A stretch of 64,000 nucleotides of DNA from positions 81,130 to 145,129 of the forward strand of contig JAOUNS010000005.1 in NCBI GenBank assembly GCA_029880855.1, read 5' to 3'. The notes under the pieces were generated by a model. That model searched no databases, was not told the origin of the DNA, and saw only the letters and a program-made list of their open reading frames with translations. Position numbers and translations under genes: made by a program. Numbering within the stretch: position 1 is the stretch's first letter; each line of letters opens with the position of its first letter. The DNA comes from Gammaproteobacteria bacterium. Its GTDB lineage: Bacteria > Pseudomonadota > Gammaproteobacteria > UBA6429 > Thiohalophilaceae. Below, piece by piece: positions 17,851 to 26,224 of the stretch.

Positions 17851-18606
17851 TCACTCCGCCACAGTACTACACCACTTCTCATCTATCTCATCGATATCCA
17901 CCGCCACACCGACCAGTACATCCCGATATTTCTGCTGCTTTTCCCGGCATTCCTGCTCATCCATATAATGTGTGATCAAAACCGGTTGCATACCGGCGGC
18001 ATGCGCACCGAAATGTTCATCACTGCCGCCATCACCGACAAACAGACAACGACTGCTGTCCACACCAAGACGCTGCGCTGCCATGGCATAAATCTGTTGA
18101 TCCGGTTTTTTCAGACCGGCTGACCAACTGAAGATCACTTCATCAAATAAACCGGCCAACGGTGATTCAGGCCAGGCCTCGACCTCACTGCTGGATGCGT
18201 TTGAGATCAGTGCCAACTTGAAACCTTTGCCCCTGATTTGCGCCAGGCCATTCAACACCACGGACGGGACCTTGCGCAGCGCATAATCAAAACGTTGTTG
18301 TCGTGCTTGTGCGGCCTTCCGAATACACTGGAACGGTATCGCCGGATCAATACTGTGTGCGAGACATTGCAGTGTCTCCAGATGATCAGCAGGCCGGCAG
18401 ATTTCATGCAGTGGTCCAAAACATGCCTCATTCCATTGTTGACGGGTAACGCCGAGAATATCCGCAGTAAAACAGCCGACAGTCTCAGGCACCCGTCCAA
18501 CACTGATCAGCGTGTTGAACAGATCAAAGCAAACGGCCTGTAGAGAGTGCGGCTGATGAAACATGGCGGGAAGCCACTGCACACCGTGCCGGTATGCAGT
18601 GCACAT
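17851..18606 (-). CDS. HAD-superfamily hydrolase
   Basis: The protein (up to 251 residues) has the HAD motifs: CFDLFNTLI (nucleophile Asp, motif I; the second Asp is replaced by Asn), LALISNASS (motif II), GLKKPDQQIY (Lys, motif III) and CLFVGDGGSDE (motif IV). It is likely a small-molecule phosphatase. The second acidic residue of motif I is not Asp, which is more often seen in dehalogenase-like or altered members. The start is uncertain: the ATG at 18606 lies three bases after the YfaZ stop, and 18564 is an alternative that starts closer to motif I. Neither has a strong ribosome site. It follows YfaZ directly and may be translationally coupled. Confidence 0.8.
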   Translation of the reverse strand: MCTAYRHGVQWLPAMFHQPHSLQAVCFDLFNTLISVGRVPETVGCFTADILGVTRQQWNEACFGPLHEICRPADHLETLQCLAHSIDPAIPFQCIRKAAQARQQRFDYALRKVPSVVLNGLAQIRGKGFKLALISNASSSEVEAWPESPLAGLFDEVIFSWSAGLKKPDQQIYAMAAQRLGVDSSRCLFVGDGGSDEHFGAHAAGMQPVLITHYMDEQECREKQQKYRDVLVGVAVDIDEIDEKWCSTVAE

Positions 18607-18609
18607 GGG

Positions 18610-19206
18610 TTAAAAGCGGATGCTGAGTCCCAAATGGAAACCACTTTCCACCGTGACGCTGAAATCCACATCTTTCAAACTTGCGACAATTTTTTCATAG
18701 CCCAGATAGATACTGGCCTGCGGAGTCACCTGGAAATCCAGCTTGACGCTGTACTCATATAAACCATCGGCATCCAGACCGGTCACGACATTGGGTGCGA
18801 TAAACAAACCAAAGCCCAGTCCCAGTCCGCCCAGATTATCCGGGACAATCAATACTTCGCCCCCCAAAGCAAGGCCGGTGACCTGAATGTTGGCATAACG
18901 ATTATTGACGTCAGCATAATAGCCGCGACCACCGATAGAGATAATCACCGGACTGTCCATCGTGTCATTTCTGATCAGGACACCCAGATTCCCCATGATC
19001 GTATCATCCTGGGTCAACTTGTCCTCGGTAAACATGACCCCCAGTTCTATTTCGATCGGCCCGGCCTGTTGTCCCCAAACCTGTGATGAATAAAAAAAAC
19101 GTGCTGTATAATCGCTGAGTTGCGCAACGATACTTTCCGCCCGGACAGTGCCTGTAAACAAGGACAGTGCAATGAACGGCAGAATACGTAGTGTGAGTTT
19201 CCGCAT
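18610..19206 (-). CDS. YfaZ-family outer-membrane beta-barrel protein
   Basis: A 198-residue protein with a signal peptide (cleavage after VRA, near residue 23) and alternating beta-strand pattern ending in the C-terminal SIRF, typical of outer-membrane proteins. The order of segments (GPIEIELGVMFTEDKL, VIISIGGRGYYADVNN, LGLGFGLFIAPNVVTGLDADG, GYEKIVASLKDVDFSV) matches the YfaZ family, whose function is unknown. A HAD hydrolase gene follows after three bases. Confidence 0.8.
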   Translation of the reverse strand: MRKLTLRILPFIALSLFTGTVRAESIVAQLSDYTARFFYSSQVWGQQAGPIEIELGVMFTEDKLTQDDTIMGNLGVLIRNDTMDSPVIISIGGRGYYADVNNRYANIQVTGLALGGEVLIVPDNLGGLGLGFGLFIAPNVVTGLDADGLYEYSVKLDFQVTPQASIYLGYEKIVASLKDVDFSVTVESGFHLGLSIRF

Positions 19207-19304
19207 ACCTTTTCCTATAACTGAATTTTTACTGCATTAAACCTATACCGAGGATAGCCGGATTACAACTATTTTGCAGGAAAAAACCCGTTTCCTGCCC
19301 TGCT

Positions 19305-20222
19305 CTATGTGAGCAACATCTTCACCAGTGTCTGGATCTCGCCCTGGGCTTCATGTAACAGCTCGATACTGGCCCCCGGTCCAAGCGTCGCTATACTCAT
19401 TTTGCGAAAGGCCGGTATCTCGGTCAGGACCGGCACCCCGGCCTTGTTTTCCGTGCCCAACTGACTGTGAATTCTGGCGATGATGACAATATCCACATAA
19501 TCTATATTTTCGCCCTGAGAATACAACCAGTCTTCCGCCCGTTCCGGCACAGAGAGTAAATCCGCACCGAAGTCCCATTTTTCCAGTATATAGCGCCCCA
19601 GCTTGCCCTTGAGATCATAGATAAGTGTATTTAGTCTGGCCTCGTCTGCAAGTATCTCCGGATAACCCGCCGCATAATGCAGAATAGGCAAAACCCCGAT
19701 GTCGTGGACCAGCCCCGCCAACAATGCCTTGTCCGGATCAAGACCGTTTTTGTTAACCCGCGCCAGCACAAAAGCAATCGCGGCAACCCGACAGCTGTGT
19801 TTCCACAACTCTCTGATCCGCTTGTGTAATTTTGGCGAATCCGATTTAAAGACATTATGCATCACCAAAGCGGTCACCAGATTGCGCGTGGTACGCAGAC
19901 CAAGTCGGGTAATGGCCATTTGGCAGGTATCAATCGGGAAATTGCCGCGATGTCCGGCGGAATTGGCGATCTGGATTAATCTTGCAGTCAGCCCCGGATC
20001 GAGCTGGATCAATCTGGCGATTTGTTGCGTGCCCCGTTTTTGATCATTGATTGCCGCTTTTATGCGGGTAATCACTTCCGGGAGTGAAGGCACAATCAGC
20101 TTGTTTGTCTCCACATCCTTAATGAGTTGTTTGGCAATCTGTGCTGTTTCTATGGTCAATCTTGCTCTCTTGCCCGGCACGTTGGTGACTTTAACTATGA
20201 TCCATAAACCGGCCCCATGCAA
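19305..20222 (-). CDS. HDOD-domain signalling protein
   Basis: A protein of up to 305 residues made almost wholly of an HDOD domain: LIVPSLPEVITRIKAAIND, then PGLTARLIQIANSAGHRG, and GLVHDIGVLPILHYAAGYPEIL with the HD pair. HDOD proteins act in stress and c-di-GMP-linked signalling in gammaproteobacteria. The start is uncertain: the ATG at 20222 has no clear ribosome site and an internal GTG at about 20192 is possible. It lies 40 bases downstream of the CNB-domain gene on the same strand and may share its transcript. Confidence 0.85.
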   Translation of the reverse strand: MHGAGLWIIVKVTNVPGKRARLTIETAQIAKQLIKDVETNKLIVPSLPEVITRIKAAINDQKRGTQQIARLIQLDPGLTARLIQIANSAGHRGNFPIDTCQMAITRLGLRTTRNLVTALVMHNVFKSDSPKLHKRIRELWKHSCRVAAIAFVLARVNKNGLDPDKALLAGLVHDIGVLPILHYAAGYPEILADEARLNTLIYDLKGKLGRYILEKWDFGADLLSVPERAEDWLYSQGENIDYVDIVIIARIHSQLGTENKAGVPVLTEIPAFRKMSIATLGPGASIELLHEAQGEIQTLVKMLLT

Positions 20223-20262
20223 TTATTTTTCAAAGTGAGAAGCTGAGGTGCAGACAATTAAA

Positions 20263-21138
20263 TTAAACCAATAATTCGTTCACGGATGTTGTTGCCTGAG
20301 CCTGACGGCCTAATTGGGCGGTCTGGTCAAAACGATTATGAGCGATCTGGTCGATCCGATCCCTGACATCCGGATAGCGCTGAATAAAATAGAGCAACGC
20401 TTCACGATCAATACGGATGGCCTGTACATGAGAGAGGGCCTGCACACTGGCAGTCCGTGGCGCGCCGGTCAGTACCGACCATTCACCAAAATAATCACCG
20501 GCTCCCAGCAGGGCAATATTGTATTGTTGGCCGTCACGTTCCTGAATAACCCTGGCTGCGCCATGTATCAGGATATAGATCGCATCGCCGGGTTCGCCTT
20601 CCTGCAGAATCATCCCGCCCGGTAACAGGCTGACCAAAGCAGCCTCTGCCTGTAACTCAGCCAGACTGGATGCCGGCAAGTAACGTAAAAACGAGACACC
20701 ACGCAGGGTGGTTTCAGTGATCCGTTTCGCCATGCGCTCAATGATGGCCTTGCCAAGCCGGGTATTCGCGGTGGTCAGTTCCTCAAATGTACTCCCGTCA
20801 ATCTCCAGCAACACAGATGGCTTGCGAGCCATCACGCTGGAAACACGCGGCATTCTGAACAGGGCTGAGACTTCACCAAAGACCTCCCCTTTTTGTAATC
20901 TGGCCAGACTGATCCGCTGTTGTTTGTTGCCCTCAAATACCTCGACCTCACCCAACAGAATAATAAACAGGCTGCCGGCACGGTCATGTTGACGGCAAAT
21001 CAGTTGCCCGGCGGCGACCCGACGCAGTAAGCCCTGTTCCATGAGGAACTGCTTCTCAGCCGAGTTCAACAGGCCGGTAAACACGGCATGTTCGGCCAGC
21101 ACATGTTCGGCTGTCTGCATTAAATCATTTGGTTCCAT
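20263..21138 (-). CDS. Protein with two cyclic-nucleotide-binding domains
   Basis: The 291-residue soluble protein carries two CNB domains, at about 20-130 and 155-265. Each has a recognisable phosphate-binding cassette: FGEVSALFRMPRVSSV and FGEWSVLTGAPRTASV, with the Glu and Arg that bind cyclic nucleotide. No DNA-binding or catalytic domain is present, so it is a ligand-binding regulator with an unknown partner. It is just upstream of the HDOD gene. The start is the ATG at 21138. Confidence 0.87.
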   Translation of the reverse strand: MEPNDLMQTAEHVLAEHAVFTGLLNSAEKQFLMEQGLLRRVAAGQLICRQHDRAGSLFIILLGEVEVFEGNKQQRISLARLQKGEVFGEVSALFRMPRVSSVMARKPSVLLEIDGSTFEELTTANTRLGKAIIERMAKRITETTLRGVSFLRYLPASSLAELQAEAALVSLLPGGMILQEGEPGDAIYILIHGAARVIQERDGQQYNIALLGAGDYFGEWSVLTGAPRTASVQALSHVQAIRIDREALLYFIQRYPDVRDRIDQIAHNRFDQTAQLGRQAQATTSVNELLV

Positions 21139-21251
21139 GACCGCTCCGGAAAACCACCCTTAACAGGTTATCCGTGGTATCGTGCAACGGCTTGACTTGC
21201 TATAGGAATTTATTCACAGTTTGGCGAATTGATAACAACATAACACCAAAG

Positions 21252-22142
21252 ATGATGACCCGACCCATGTACCGATTCCTGTCACTCTTCGTCCTCCTTG
21301 CCCTGCCCTGTGGGACCCAGGCCGCTCCCTTCCTGATCACCACCGACTGGCTGGCCGGCAAATTGCAAAATCCCGGTATCGTGATTATCGATATGTCTGA
21401 TGAGACCCAGCATAGTCGTTTCCACCTGCCTGGGGCGCGTCACTTGCCATACGATGCCATCAACCAGCGGACCAAAACGGGTGTCAGTTTGTCCGCCGGC
21501 AGTCAGCACATCAGCCGAATTCTGGGCCTGCTGGGCATCGATAACAGCAAACACATTATTATTTATGACGACATGGCCGGTTTACATGCATCCCGCCTGT
21601 TCTGGGAACTGGAGCGACTGGGACATAAAGAGATATCTATTCTGGACGGCGGCCTGGTGAAGTGGATACTGGAAGGACGCAAAATCACCAACCAGCCGAG
21701 CCAGTTTGCCCGCGCAAACTATCAACCAAACGGAACCGGGCGGGATAACCTGGCCTCCCTGGTCGATATTCGCGCTGTGGCTGAACAAAAGTCGACGGTT
21801 TTACTGGATGTCCGCAGCCAGGAAGAATATACCGGCCATCCTGCCTATCAACGTACCGGGCACATCCCGGGGGCACGCTGGTGGGAGTGGGAACAAGCGG
21901 CAAACTTCGCACAAGGCTTTACCATGCAGCCTGACAAACAGGTCATAACCTCCCTGACCCAGGCCGGTATGGGTAAGAAAGAGACCCCGGCAATTCTGTA
22001 TTGCCAATCCGGCCATCGTGCGGCACACACCTATTTCACCCTGCGGCGACTGGGTTACACCAAAGTACGAGTATTTGATGGCTCTATGGCGGAATATGGT
22101 CAACACAAGAGTCTGCCCCTGAATCGGGGTCAAACACCCTGA
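21252..22142 (+). CDS. Exported two-domain sulfurtransferase (rhodanese)
   Basis: A protein of about 296 residues with an N-terminal signal peptide (hydrophobic core FLSLFVLLALPCG, cleavage near TQA-AP) and two rhodanese domains. The first (about 25-140) has no active-site Cys. The second ends with the catalytic loop CQSGHR, in place of the usual CRKGVT or CRxGxR. It likely acts in the periplasm on thiosulfate, sulfane sulfur or related compounds, in keeping with a sulfur-oxidising life. ATGs at 21252, 21255 and 21267 are all possible starts. The longer frame from 21174 would place a non-signal stretch before the signal peptide. Confidence 0.87.
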   Translation: MMTRPMYRFLSLFVLLALPCGTQAAPFLITTDWLAGKLQNPGIVIIDMSDETQHSRFHLPGARHLPYDAINQRTKTGVSLSAGSQHISRILGLLGIDNSKHIIIYDDMAGLHASRLFWELERLGHKEISILDGGLVKWILEGRKITNQPSQFARANYQPNGTGRDNLASLVDIRAVAEQKSTVLLDVRSQEEYTGHPAYQRTGHIPGARWWEWEQAANFAQGFTMQPDKQVITSLTQAGMGKKETPAILYCQSGHRAAHTYFTLRRLGYTKVRVFDGSMAEYGQHKSLPLNRGQTP

Positions 22143-22165
22143 GCCGAACGGATTTTCTTCCGGGC

Positions 22166-22209
22166 AAAAAAAAACCTTCCCAAGAAAACTCAGTGTCCAA
22201 CGGGAAGGT
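22166..22209 (-). terminator. Minus-strand Rho-independent terminator (second of two)
   Basis: On the minus strand, ACCTTCCC and GGGAAGGT form an 8-bp perfect stem with a 20-base loop, followed by a run of nine T (counting the base next to the stem). On the plus strand the stem is followed by A, not T, so it does not terminate the sulfurtransferase transcript. Confidence 0.6.
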
Positions 22210-22248
22210 AAAAAAAAGAGTCCCCGCCACTCGATTTGGCGAGAGGGA
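22210..22248 (-). terminator. Minus-strand Rho-independent terminator (first of two)
   Basis: On the minus strand, TCCC-(TCT bulge)-CGCCA pairs with TGGCGGGGA around a 7-base loop, followed by CTC and eight T. Confidence 0.7.
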
Positions 22249-22536
22249 ATGCTATATCTTCAGGATGGTCATAAAGTTAGCCCTTTACCGCCCAACCTGC
22301 AAGTTTTTAAATTGCATATATATCAATAGGATACAAATCCTCTTGTCATTATTTGTCGGACGGGCTGTGCTCGGGAAATAAGCATGCCTGCTCTGTGTCG
22401 CGCCAGTATTTGGCCGGATGAAACCGGTTTGAGACGTTAGTGCGGGAAAAACAGCCCGGACTCTCGAGTATCATCCTCATTGGACGCTACTCCTAATACC
22501 AATTCAATCAATGCGATAACCATGGCCGGACGACAC

Positions 22537-22842
22537 ATGACATGCCGATTCATTATTTTAAGCGCGGTTATGCTGCTGATTTCTGCCTGTGCCGTGGAGA
22601 GCACCCACCAGCAATCCATTGAAGAAGTCAACATGGTCCAGCTCATGTGTCAGGAAGGGTTGGCGGCCGGCGGGGTTTATATTGATTCTATAGAGAAAAA
22701 TATCCCGGCCCGAAACAGAAAAAAAATCACGTCTTTGCTGATTGGCGCCGAGATTGACCGTCAATTTGGCAACTATCCCGGCTGTCTGAACCGGCTTGAG
22801 CGCGCCTACTATTTTTTAAGTCAAATCACACCTGATAATTAA
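22537..22842 (+). CDS. Small lipoprotein of unknown function
   Basis: A protein of about 101 residues with a lipoprotein signal: basic start MTCRF, hydrophobic core and the lipobox LISAC with Cys at residue 18. The mature part is short and helical, with two further Cys and a basic RNRKK patch. I recognise no family. ATGs at 22480 and 22522 are in frame but would put extra polar residues before the signal peptide. It stands alone after the candidate small RNA region. Confidence 0.55.
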   Translation: MTCRFIILSAVMLLISACAVESTHQQSIEEVNMVQLMCQEGLAAGGVYIDSIEKNIPARNRKKITSLLIGAEIDRQFGNYPGCLNRLERAYYFLSQITPDN

Positions 22843-23206
22843 CTTACTGTTTTTCAAACAATTCTCCCGATAAACCCGCTATTCAAGTCATTCCTTAAAT
22901 AAAAATCATTCGCATATTGGTGGCACTTGGGGAATCAGCGACTAAACTCTTTAATTAAATGTTGATATTAAAACGGGACTTTAAGGATTTGTCGTACTTA
23001 TGTTAAGCTTATTAAGTCGGCAAACGGGTATTTCGGCTCATTTGAGACGCCGTACACAAAACGAAACCCTAAATCAATTAAGTTTTACATTTTTTAACAA
23101 ATCCTTATTGTTTTTGTTAGGTATAACATCTAATTTTATTGTCAGTATAGGTTGAATATCCACACCAACGACGTTATTGAAATTAGAAATTAAAGGGAAC
23201 TGAACT
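22843..23206. other. AT-rich intergenic region upstream of the Rrf2 gene
   Basis: These 364 bases hold no convincing gene. They are AT-rich, with an imperfect palindromic stretch around 22999-23015 (CTTATGTTAAGCTTATTAAG) and a TATAAC at about 23120 that could be promoter parts. The leader is long for a small regulator gene, so autoregulatory sites are likely here, but I cannot define them. Confidence 0.4.
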
Positions 23207-23641
23207 ATGAAACTATCTTCACGCACACAATACGCAATCAAGGCAATGCTGGAACTGGCAAACAGCCCGAAAAATTCCATTTCTCTTAACTCACTTTCCA
23301 CTACACAGAATATCTCGCTGTCTTATCTTGAGCAGATCTTTGCGGCCCTGCGCAAGAACCAGCTGGTGAAAAGTGTCCGTGGCCCAGGTGGTGGTTATTT
23401 AATCGCCAAACCACTCGAAACCATCACGGTTTCCGATATCGTGGTTGCGATCGACCCGCAACTGTCCCGTTGCGCCGAATTCCAGGCTGACAGCAACATG
23501 AGCAAATCCATGTGGAATTCACTGAGCCACAAGATCTATGGCTTTCTGGACAGCATCACCCTGGCACAACTGATGGAAGAACAAGATCTCCTCCAGCAAG
23601 AAGCAAGCGAAACACAAAGCAGTGCGCACGTTGCGGCATAA
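23207..23641 (+). CDS. Rrf2-family transcriptional regulator with a single cysteine
   Basis: A 144-residue winged-helix regulator (MKLSSRTQYAIKAMLELA, then SLSYLEQIFAALRKNQLVKSVRGPGGGYLIAKP with the Rrf2 wing). IscR and its relatives bind a 2Fe-2S cluster through three Cys. Here only one Cys (LSRCAEFQ, about residue 87) is present, so a standard IscR cluster site is not formed. It could use a different ligand set, respond to thiol/persulfide oxidation, or be an apo-type repressor. It is not next to isc or suf genes. A terminator follows, so it is a single-gene unit with a long AT-rich leader. Confidence 0.9.
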   Translation: MKLSSRTQYAIKAMLELANSPKNSISLNSLSTTQNISLSYLEQIFAALRKNQLVKSVRGPGGGYLIAKPLETITVSDIVVAIDPQLSRCAEFQADSNMSKSMWNSLSHKIYGFLDSITLAQLMEEQDLLQQEASETQSSAHVAA

Positions 23642-23682
23642 GAACACTGTATAAATACGATTGCGACATGCAGAATAATTAG

Positions 23683-23712
23683 GGGCTGACAGCCGGGCTG
23701 TCAGCCCTTTTG
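23683..23712 (+). terminator. Rho-independent terminator after the Rrf2 gene
   Basis: GGGCTGACAGCC and GGCTGTCAGCCC form an almost unbroken stem with virtually no loop, followed by TTTT. It sits between convergent genes and may serve both. Confidence 0.8.
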
Positions 23713-23734
23713 TTTTGGCAATTTCAAATCTTGC

Positions 23735-24361
23735 TTACTGGTCCAAAACCCAGCGTTGAAAGGCCTTGCGCTCTTCCTTGTCCGCCAGCTTCCACCAGAA
23801 CTGGAGCTTTTCCAGCGGTTTCTGCTTCGCCACAATATCCGCAGCATCCAATGAGGACTCTTCGTTCGGAGGTTGCGAAATTCTCTGCCCACGATTGTGC
23901 ATCTTGCGGGCAGCCAAACGACCGCCCTGCTTATCTTCCAGTACCGGACTGAATTTTTTCACCATCAAACTGGCCGACAAATTATCCTTTACCTGGGGAA
24001 ATTTCAGGACATACTCGCCACTGGCGGCCACGGTAAAACGCAGGGTTACATCATCGGATCGGACAAGACTGCCCGAAACGTCATCCCCCCAGTACTTCAC
24101 GTATTTCACTGTCATTTCGTGTTCGCCGGGCAACAAGTGGACCTCGTTCATCCCCTCGGTGATATAAGGGGTGGACTTGACTTCGCCGTCCACATCCAGC
24201 ACTTCGATCTCGGGAGGCAGATAAATCCGGGCCAGTTGCGCTGTATCAACAGATGTTGATGAGTCATAACCCTTAATCGGACCGGTTGCTGTTGCTCCAC
24301 AGGCCACAAGCAGTGGCAACAACACCATACCCAACATATATTTATAAAACCGCATTTTCAT
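23735..24361 (-). CDS. DUF2057-family lipoprotein
   Basis: A 208-residue protein with a lipoprotein signal (LLPLLVACGAT, Cys at about residue 21). The mature part has the DUF2057 (YccT-like) pattern: IYLPPEIEVLDVDGE, then LLPGEHEMTVKYVKYW and VTLRFTVAASGEYVLKF. The C-terminal 60 residues are helical and charged, ending in a Trp-rich segment (QFWWKLADKEERKAFQRWVL) that fits a known DUF2057 tail. It is an envelope protein of unknown role. The PilZ genes lie just upstream on the same strand, 10 bases away. Confidence 0.8.
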   Translation of the reverse strand: MKMRFYKYMLGMVLLPLLVACGATATGPIKGYDSSTSVDTAQLARIYLPPEIEVLDVDGEVKSTPYITEGMNEVHLLPGEHEMTVKYVKYWGDDVSGSLVRSDDVTLRFTVAASGEYVLKFPQVKDNLSASLMVKKFSPVLEDKQGGRLAARKMHNRGQRISQPPNEESSLDAADIVAKQKPLEKLQFWWKLADKEERKAFQRWVLDQ

Positions 24362-24370
24362 CCCCTTATC

Positions 24371-24655
24371 TCAAGACTCATTTTCTTTAAACATCATACC
24401 AATCACAAACCCCTGATCATTCCCACGCACATGCTTTACTTCCCCGGTCAGGCCGAGTCTTTTTTTATCACCATCAAGCGTGGTCAGAGCTTCCAGTTGC
24501 AACAGCGCCCCTACCGGAAATTCCCGTTTGCTCAGTGCACTAATCCCACCCATGGAGTAGTCCAAAACGTCCAGAACCATTTCCTCGCCATTGGCGAGCA
24601 GCACTGTCAGCTTGCGTAACAGCTGGATGCGCTGATGAACACGTTTATCCTTCAT
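24371..24655 (-). CDS. PilZ-domain protein
   Basis: A 94-residue single-domain protein. It has the arginine motif (RVHQRIQLLRK, close to RxxxR) and the second c-di-GMP motif (DYSMGGIS, fitting D/N-x-S-x-x-G). Both are needed for c-di-GMP binding, though the first is somewhat off consensus. It is a small stand-alone c-di-GMP receptor or relative, with no attached output. It lies between the DUF2057 lipoprotein and a second PilZ gene on the same strand. Confidence 0.8.
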   Translation of the reverse strand: MKDKRVHQRIQLLRKLTVLLANGEEMVLDVLDYSMGGISALSKREFPVGALLQLEALTTLDGDKKRLGLTGEVKHVRGNDQGFVIGMMFKENES

Positions 24656-24717
24656 AACCCCATTCGCCCTTTTGTCATGTCAACCTGTTATCGGTTGAAA
24701 ATAAGACAAGGTCATCT

Positions 24718-25050
24718 TTACAGGCCACCCGGGGTTTTTTTCATTTCCGTCATCAGTTCCTCTATCCTGTGCCGTTGGCCCCTTAGTTCAAAATCAATAA
24801 ACTGCATCCCCATGACACGCCCTTCCTGCCGGATCACTTTCATATTGAAATTGATATGTGGATTGGCAGAATCCAGCATTCTGATCTGTAAATGACTGCC
24901 GACGGGTATTTTTCGTTCGGTTTCCAGTAAAACCGAAATTCCGCCGTCCGAGATATCCAGCGTCACGGCATTCAGGGTCCCGAATGAACCATGACTGATA
25001 TTGACACGCGCCCTGACTGCGTTGCGAGGATGTTTTCGTCGTTCTTTCAT
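24718..25050 (-). CDS. PilZ-domain protein
   Basis: A 110-residue single-domain protein with better PilZ motifs than its neighbour: RRKHPRNAVRA (Arg motif) and LDISDGGISV (D-x-S-x-x-G). It should bind c-di-GMP. It is 62 bases upstream of the other PilZ gene and could be its paralogue. The C-terminal tail is helical and basic. No diguanylate cyclase is nearby, so the link to a signalling route is unknown. Confidence 0.87.
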   Translation of the reverse strand: MKERRKHPRNAVRARVNISHGSFGTLNAVTLDISDGGISVLLETERKIPVGSHLQIRMLDSANPHINFNMKVIRQEGRVMGMQFIDFELRGQRHRIEELMTEMKKTPGGL

Positions 25051-25214
25051 TCAGCTCGATTATTATTCTTTTCACACCTGCCGGTTACCAACTGGAAACT
25101 AACCGGCCCACATTAGACACATTTTATATAAGGATTACAATCACTTAGCACTTTATCACCGTTTGCCCGCACTAGTATAGACAATCTCCCCGGCTGACCC
25201 GGATTATCGGCTGC

Positions 25215-25997
25215 CTAGAACGCGTATTCAATTCCTGAGCGAACCCGATTGTCCGTCTCCTCCACCCCCGCCGGCGGCAGGTTGTCATGGGCGATTTCCA
25301 GACTGAGGCGCATGGAGAGGGAATCAGTCGCCTTCACCTTCAACATGGAAACAAACAGACCGCGCCAGTCAGCGGTCTCACCCATGGCAGGCTGCCAGTA
25401 AATCGTATTGGTAAAGCGGAGTCTGTCGGTCTTGACTCGGGACATCAAATAAATATTCCAGCGACCGGTTTTTTGCACCTCAACATCGGCATATCCGGTG
25501 CGTTGTTCAATGCGTTCAATCTCCCGAAACCCGCCCATTCCCAGGAAGGTGACATGCAGAGGTGTATCCCCCAGCGTCAAACGCACCCCGCCGCCATAGA
25601 GTCCCCGATAATTCAAACGGGTAAACTCGTTTTCCTCAGCTTGCATGTAAAACTCGCTGTCCAGAAAATCGGTATGGTGCCTGACGTGGCGCAAATGCAT
25701 AAATGCATTATTGACATTTCGTTGCTGATTTATCTTGCCATAATCATAACCCAATACCAGCAGATTGATATGTTCCGGCTGATTCCACTGCACTTGCGCA
25801 TCCAGCGAAACATTGCTCTGTTCGGTATTACCGGAAATTGATGCACCGGACAAACTCACTGAACCGGTAAGCGGTTCCTTGGCATCCTGAAAATGGAGAT
25901 TATCCACATTCACAATCGCAGTTGCGACCAGTGAATATCCCAACATGCCAATCCCGAACCACAGTTGATATAATTTTGTTAAATCGCGCTTCACCAT
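25215..25997 (-). CDS. Outer-membrane beta-barrel protein (DUF481-like), divergent from the sigma gene
   Basis: The 260-residue protein has an N-terminal signal-like helix (LWFGIGMLGYSLVATA) and a beta-rich rest with many aromatic residues, ending in GIEYAF, as outer-membrane barrels do. The pattern (SVSLSGASISGNTEQSNVSL, GYADVEV, YLMSRVKTDRLRFTNTIYW) resembles salt-induced DUF481 proteins, but I am not certain. The ATG at 25997 has a GAAGGTG ribosome site nine bases upstream. The longer frame from 26054 is unlikely. It is divergent from the ECF sigma gene, so it may belong to that regulon. Confidence 0.65.
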   Translation of the reverse strand: MVKRDLTKLYQLWFGIGMLGYSLVATAIVNVDNLHFQDAKEPLTGSVSLSGASISGNTEQSNVSLDAQVQWNQPEHINLLVLGYDYGKINQQRNVNNAFMHLRHVRHHTDFLDSEFYMQAEENEFTRLNYRGLYGGGVRLTLGDTPLHVTFLGMGGFREIERIEQRTGYADVEVQKTGRWNIYLMSRVKTDRLRFTNTIYWQPAMGETADWRGLFVSMLKVKATDSLSMRLSLEIAHDNLPPAGVEETDNRVRSGIEYAF

Positions 25998-26224
25998 CTG
26001 TAAATCACCTTCTCTCGTCAGTTTTACCGGTATTATTGCAGCATAATATAACAAATCACCTTTTAATATACCTCGCTGTCCAGATTATTCCTGCACCACA
26101 TTCAACGTGAAATACGTGCCTTGTTTTGCATAGCGTGAAATTAATACCGTACAAGGGAAAATATTTGCTCTAATATTAAAAACCACCCTTCGAAATGGCC
26201 CGGATTCTTTTTGTGAGATGTTAA

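Larger units (their letters stand above)
22166..22325 (-). ncRNA. Candidate small RNA ending in two tandem terminators
   Basis: Between two plus-strand genes there is no minus-strand gene, yet two good minus-strand Rho-independent terminators stand in series (22210-22248 and 22166-22209). The minus strand just upstream (about 22325 to 22250) is unusually structured for an untranslated gap, and an AT-rich TATAT stretch at about 22317-22324 could be a -10 region, with ATGACA at 22344-22349 as a poor -35 at somewhat long spacing. A small RNA of roughly 75-150 bases is the simplest explanation. The 5' end is a guess. Confidence 0.45.

Noticed and set aside
22193..22381. 62-codon plus-strand frame over the candidate small RNA
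   Set aside because: No ribosome site, and it overlaps two minus-strand terminators.
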